From contig JANWWC010000003.1 of NCBI GenBank assembly GCA_025056215.1, positions 1 through 64,000 of the forward strand: 64,000 bases of DNA, read 5' to 3'. Source of the DNA: Cytophagales bacterium (lineage in GTDB: Bacteria > Bacteroidota > Bacteroidia > Cytophagales > Flammeovirgaceae). The position numbers were made by a program, and so were the translations under genes. A model generated the notes under the pieces. The model saw nothing but the letters and a program-made list of their open reading frames with translations, was not told the origin of the DNA and searched no databases. Each line of letters begins with the position of its first letter. The first letter of the stretch is position 1. Positions 63,931 through 64,000 of the stretch are shown piece by piece.

Positions 63931-63963
63931 GCCTACAAAAGAAAGTTTTTGTAGGCTCTTTTT
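63931..63963 (+). terminator. Strong rho-independent terminator directly after rpsJ
   Basis: The arms gcctacaaaa and ttttgtaggc are perfect 10-base complements with a 6-base loop, followed by a ctctttttc tail. It predicts that rpsJ is not cotranscribed with a downstream rplC. Confidence 0.88.
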
Positions 63964-64000
63964 CTATAAAGCAGTATTTGTAGGTTTTACTTTTTAAAGG

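Noticed and set aside
1-64000. tRNA, rRNA and insertion-sequence genes
   Set aside because: Gaps between genes were read for cloverleaf-like arms, rRNA-like runs and transposase motifs and none was convincing. Only the 6074-6773 and 47896-48368 stretches were long enough to deserve suspicion.

Overview
The window is chromosomal DNA from a member of the Bacteroidota, most likely of the Cytophagales or a related gliding lineage. The evidence is type IX secretion (T9SS) sorting domains of both type A and type B, single-chain alpha-beta fused E1 enzymes, three PD40 (WD40-like)/OmpA proteins, a DUF5723 outer-membrane protein, a CarB without its C-terminal allosteric domain, and promoters carrying the Bacteroidota -7 element TAnnTTTG with, in the best cases, TTTG about 18-22 bases upstream. 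Base composition is AT-rich. Apart from the restriction locus at the left edge I see no mobile element, phage, CRISPR array, rRNA or tRNA.

Layout. 1-3858 (minus): a type I restriction-modification operon hsdR-hsdS-hsdM. hsdR is broken (amber codon plus frameshift), hsdS is half-size, and hsdM runs off the edge. 3950-6770 (minus): a fused 2-oxoacid dehydrogenase E1, then a decayed T9SS-substrate gene. 6774-17913: a giant gliding-motility-type secreted protein, galE, a secreted TPR protein, and a divergent pair made of a beta-helix protein and an FAD oxidoreductase with a golvesin-like tail. 17996-24527: a second fused E1, pdxA, rpsT, an inositol-phosphatase-like enzyme, a flavin reductase and a DUF1684 protein. 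24563-31434: a TonB receptor with a GDSL lipoprotein, a small membrane protein, a short DmeF-like metal exporter and a Na/Pi-type transporter. 31486-41918: aconitase, an unknown protein, a 1860-residue anchor/nucleotidase surface protein, a YceI lipoprotein and a response regulator. 41929-51073 (minus): PD40-OmpA protein, SDR, carB, a repeat-bearing gap, a zinc-ligand-free GmhB-like phosphatase, an ECF sigma factor and a DUF5723 protein. 51205-56942: lgt, ruvB, an envelope operon (PD40 protein with degenerate OmpA domain, YfiR-like protein, TlpA-like thioredoxin) running into convergent folK. 57074-64000: response regulator with an HsdR_N-type nuclease-fold protein, a third PD40-OmpA protein, an exosortase-family protein, DUF2461, fusA and rpsJ.

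How the genes fit together. Most of the window is housekeeping metabolism (E1s, aconitase, carB, pdxA, folK), translation (rpsT, fusA, rpsJ) and repair (ruvB), interleaved with a rich envelope and secretion complement. The most system-like unit is 53120-56503, where an OmpA-related protein, a YfiR-family periplasmic protein and a periplasmic thioredoxin are translationally coupled. It resembles the YfiB-YfiR signalling pair but has no diguanylate cyclase beside it. The restriction locus looks like a system caught decaying: cleavage lost, modification possibly retained. The ribosomal genes are also unusual, since fusA-rpsJ is cut off from rpsL/rpsG upstream and a strong terminator directly follows rpsJ.

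Limits: names rest on motif recognition by eye without database searches. Promoters and start codons are inferred from sequence.
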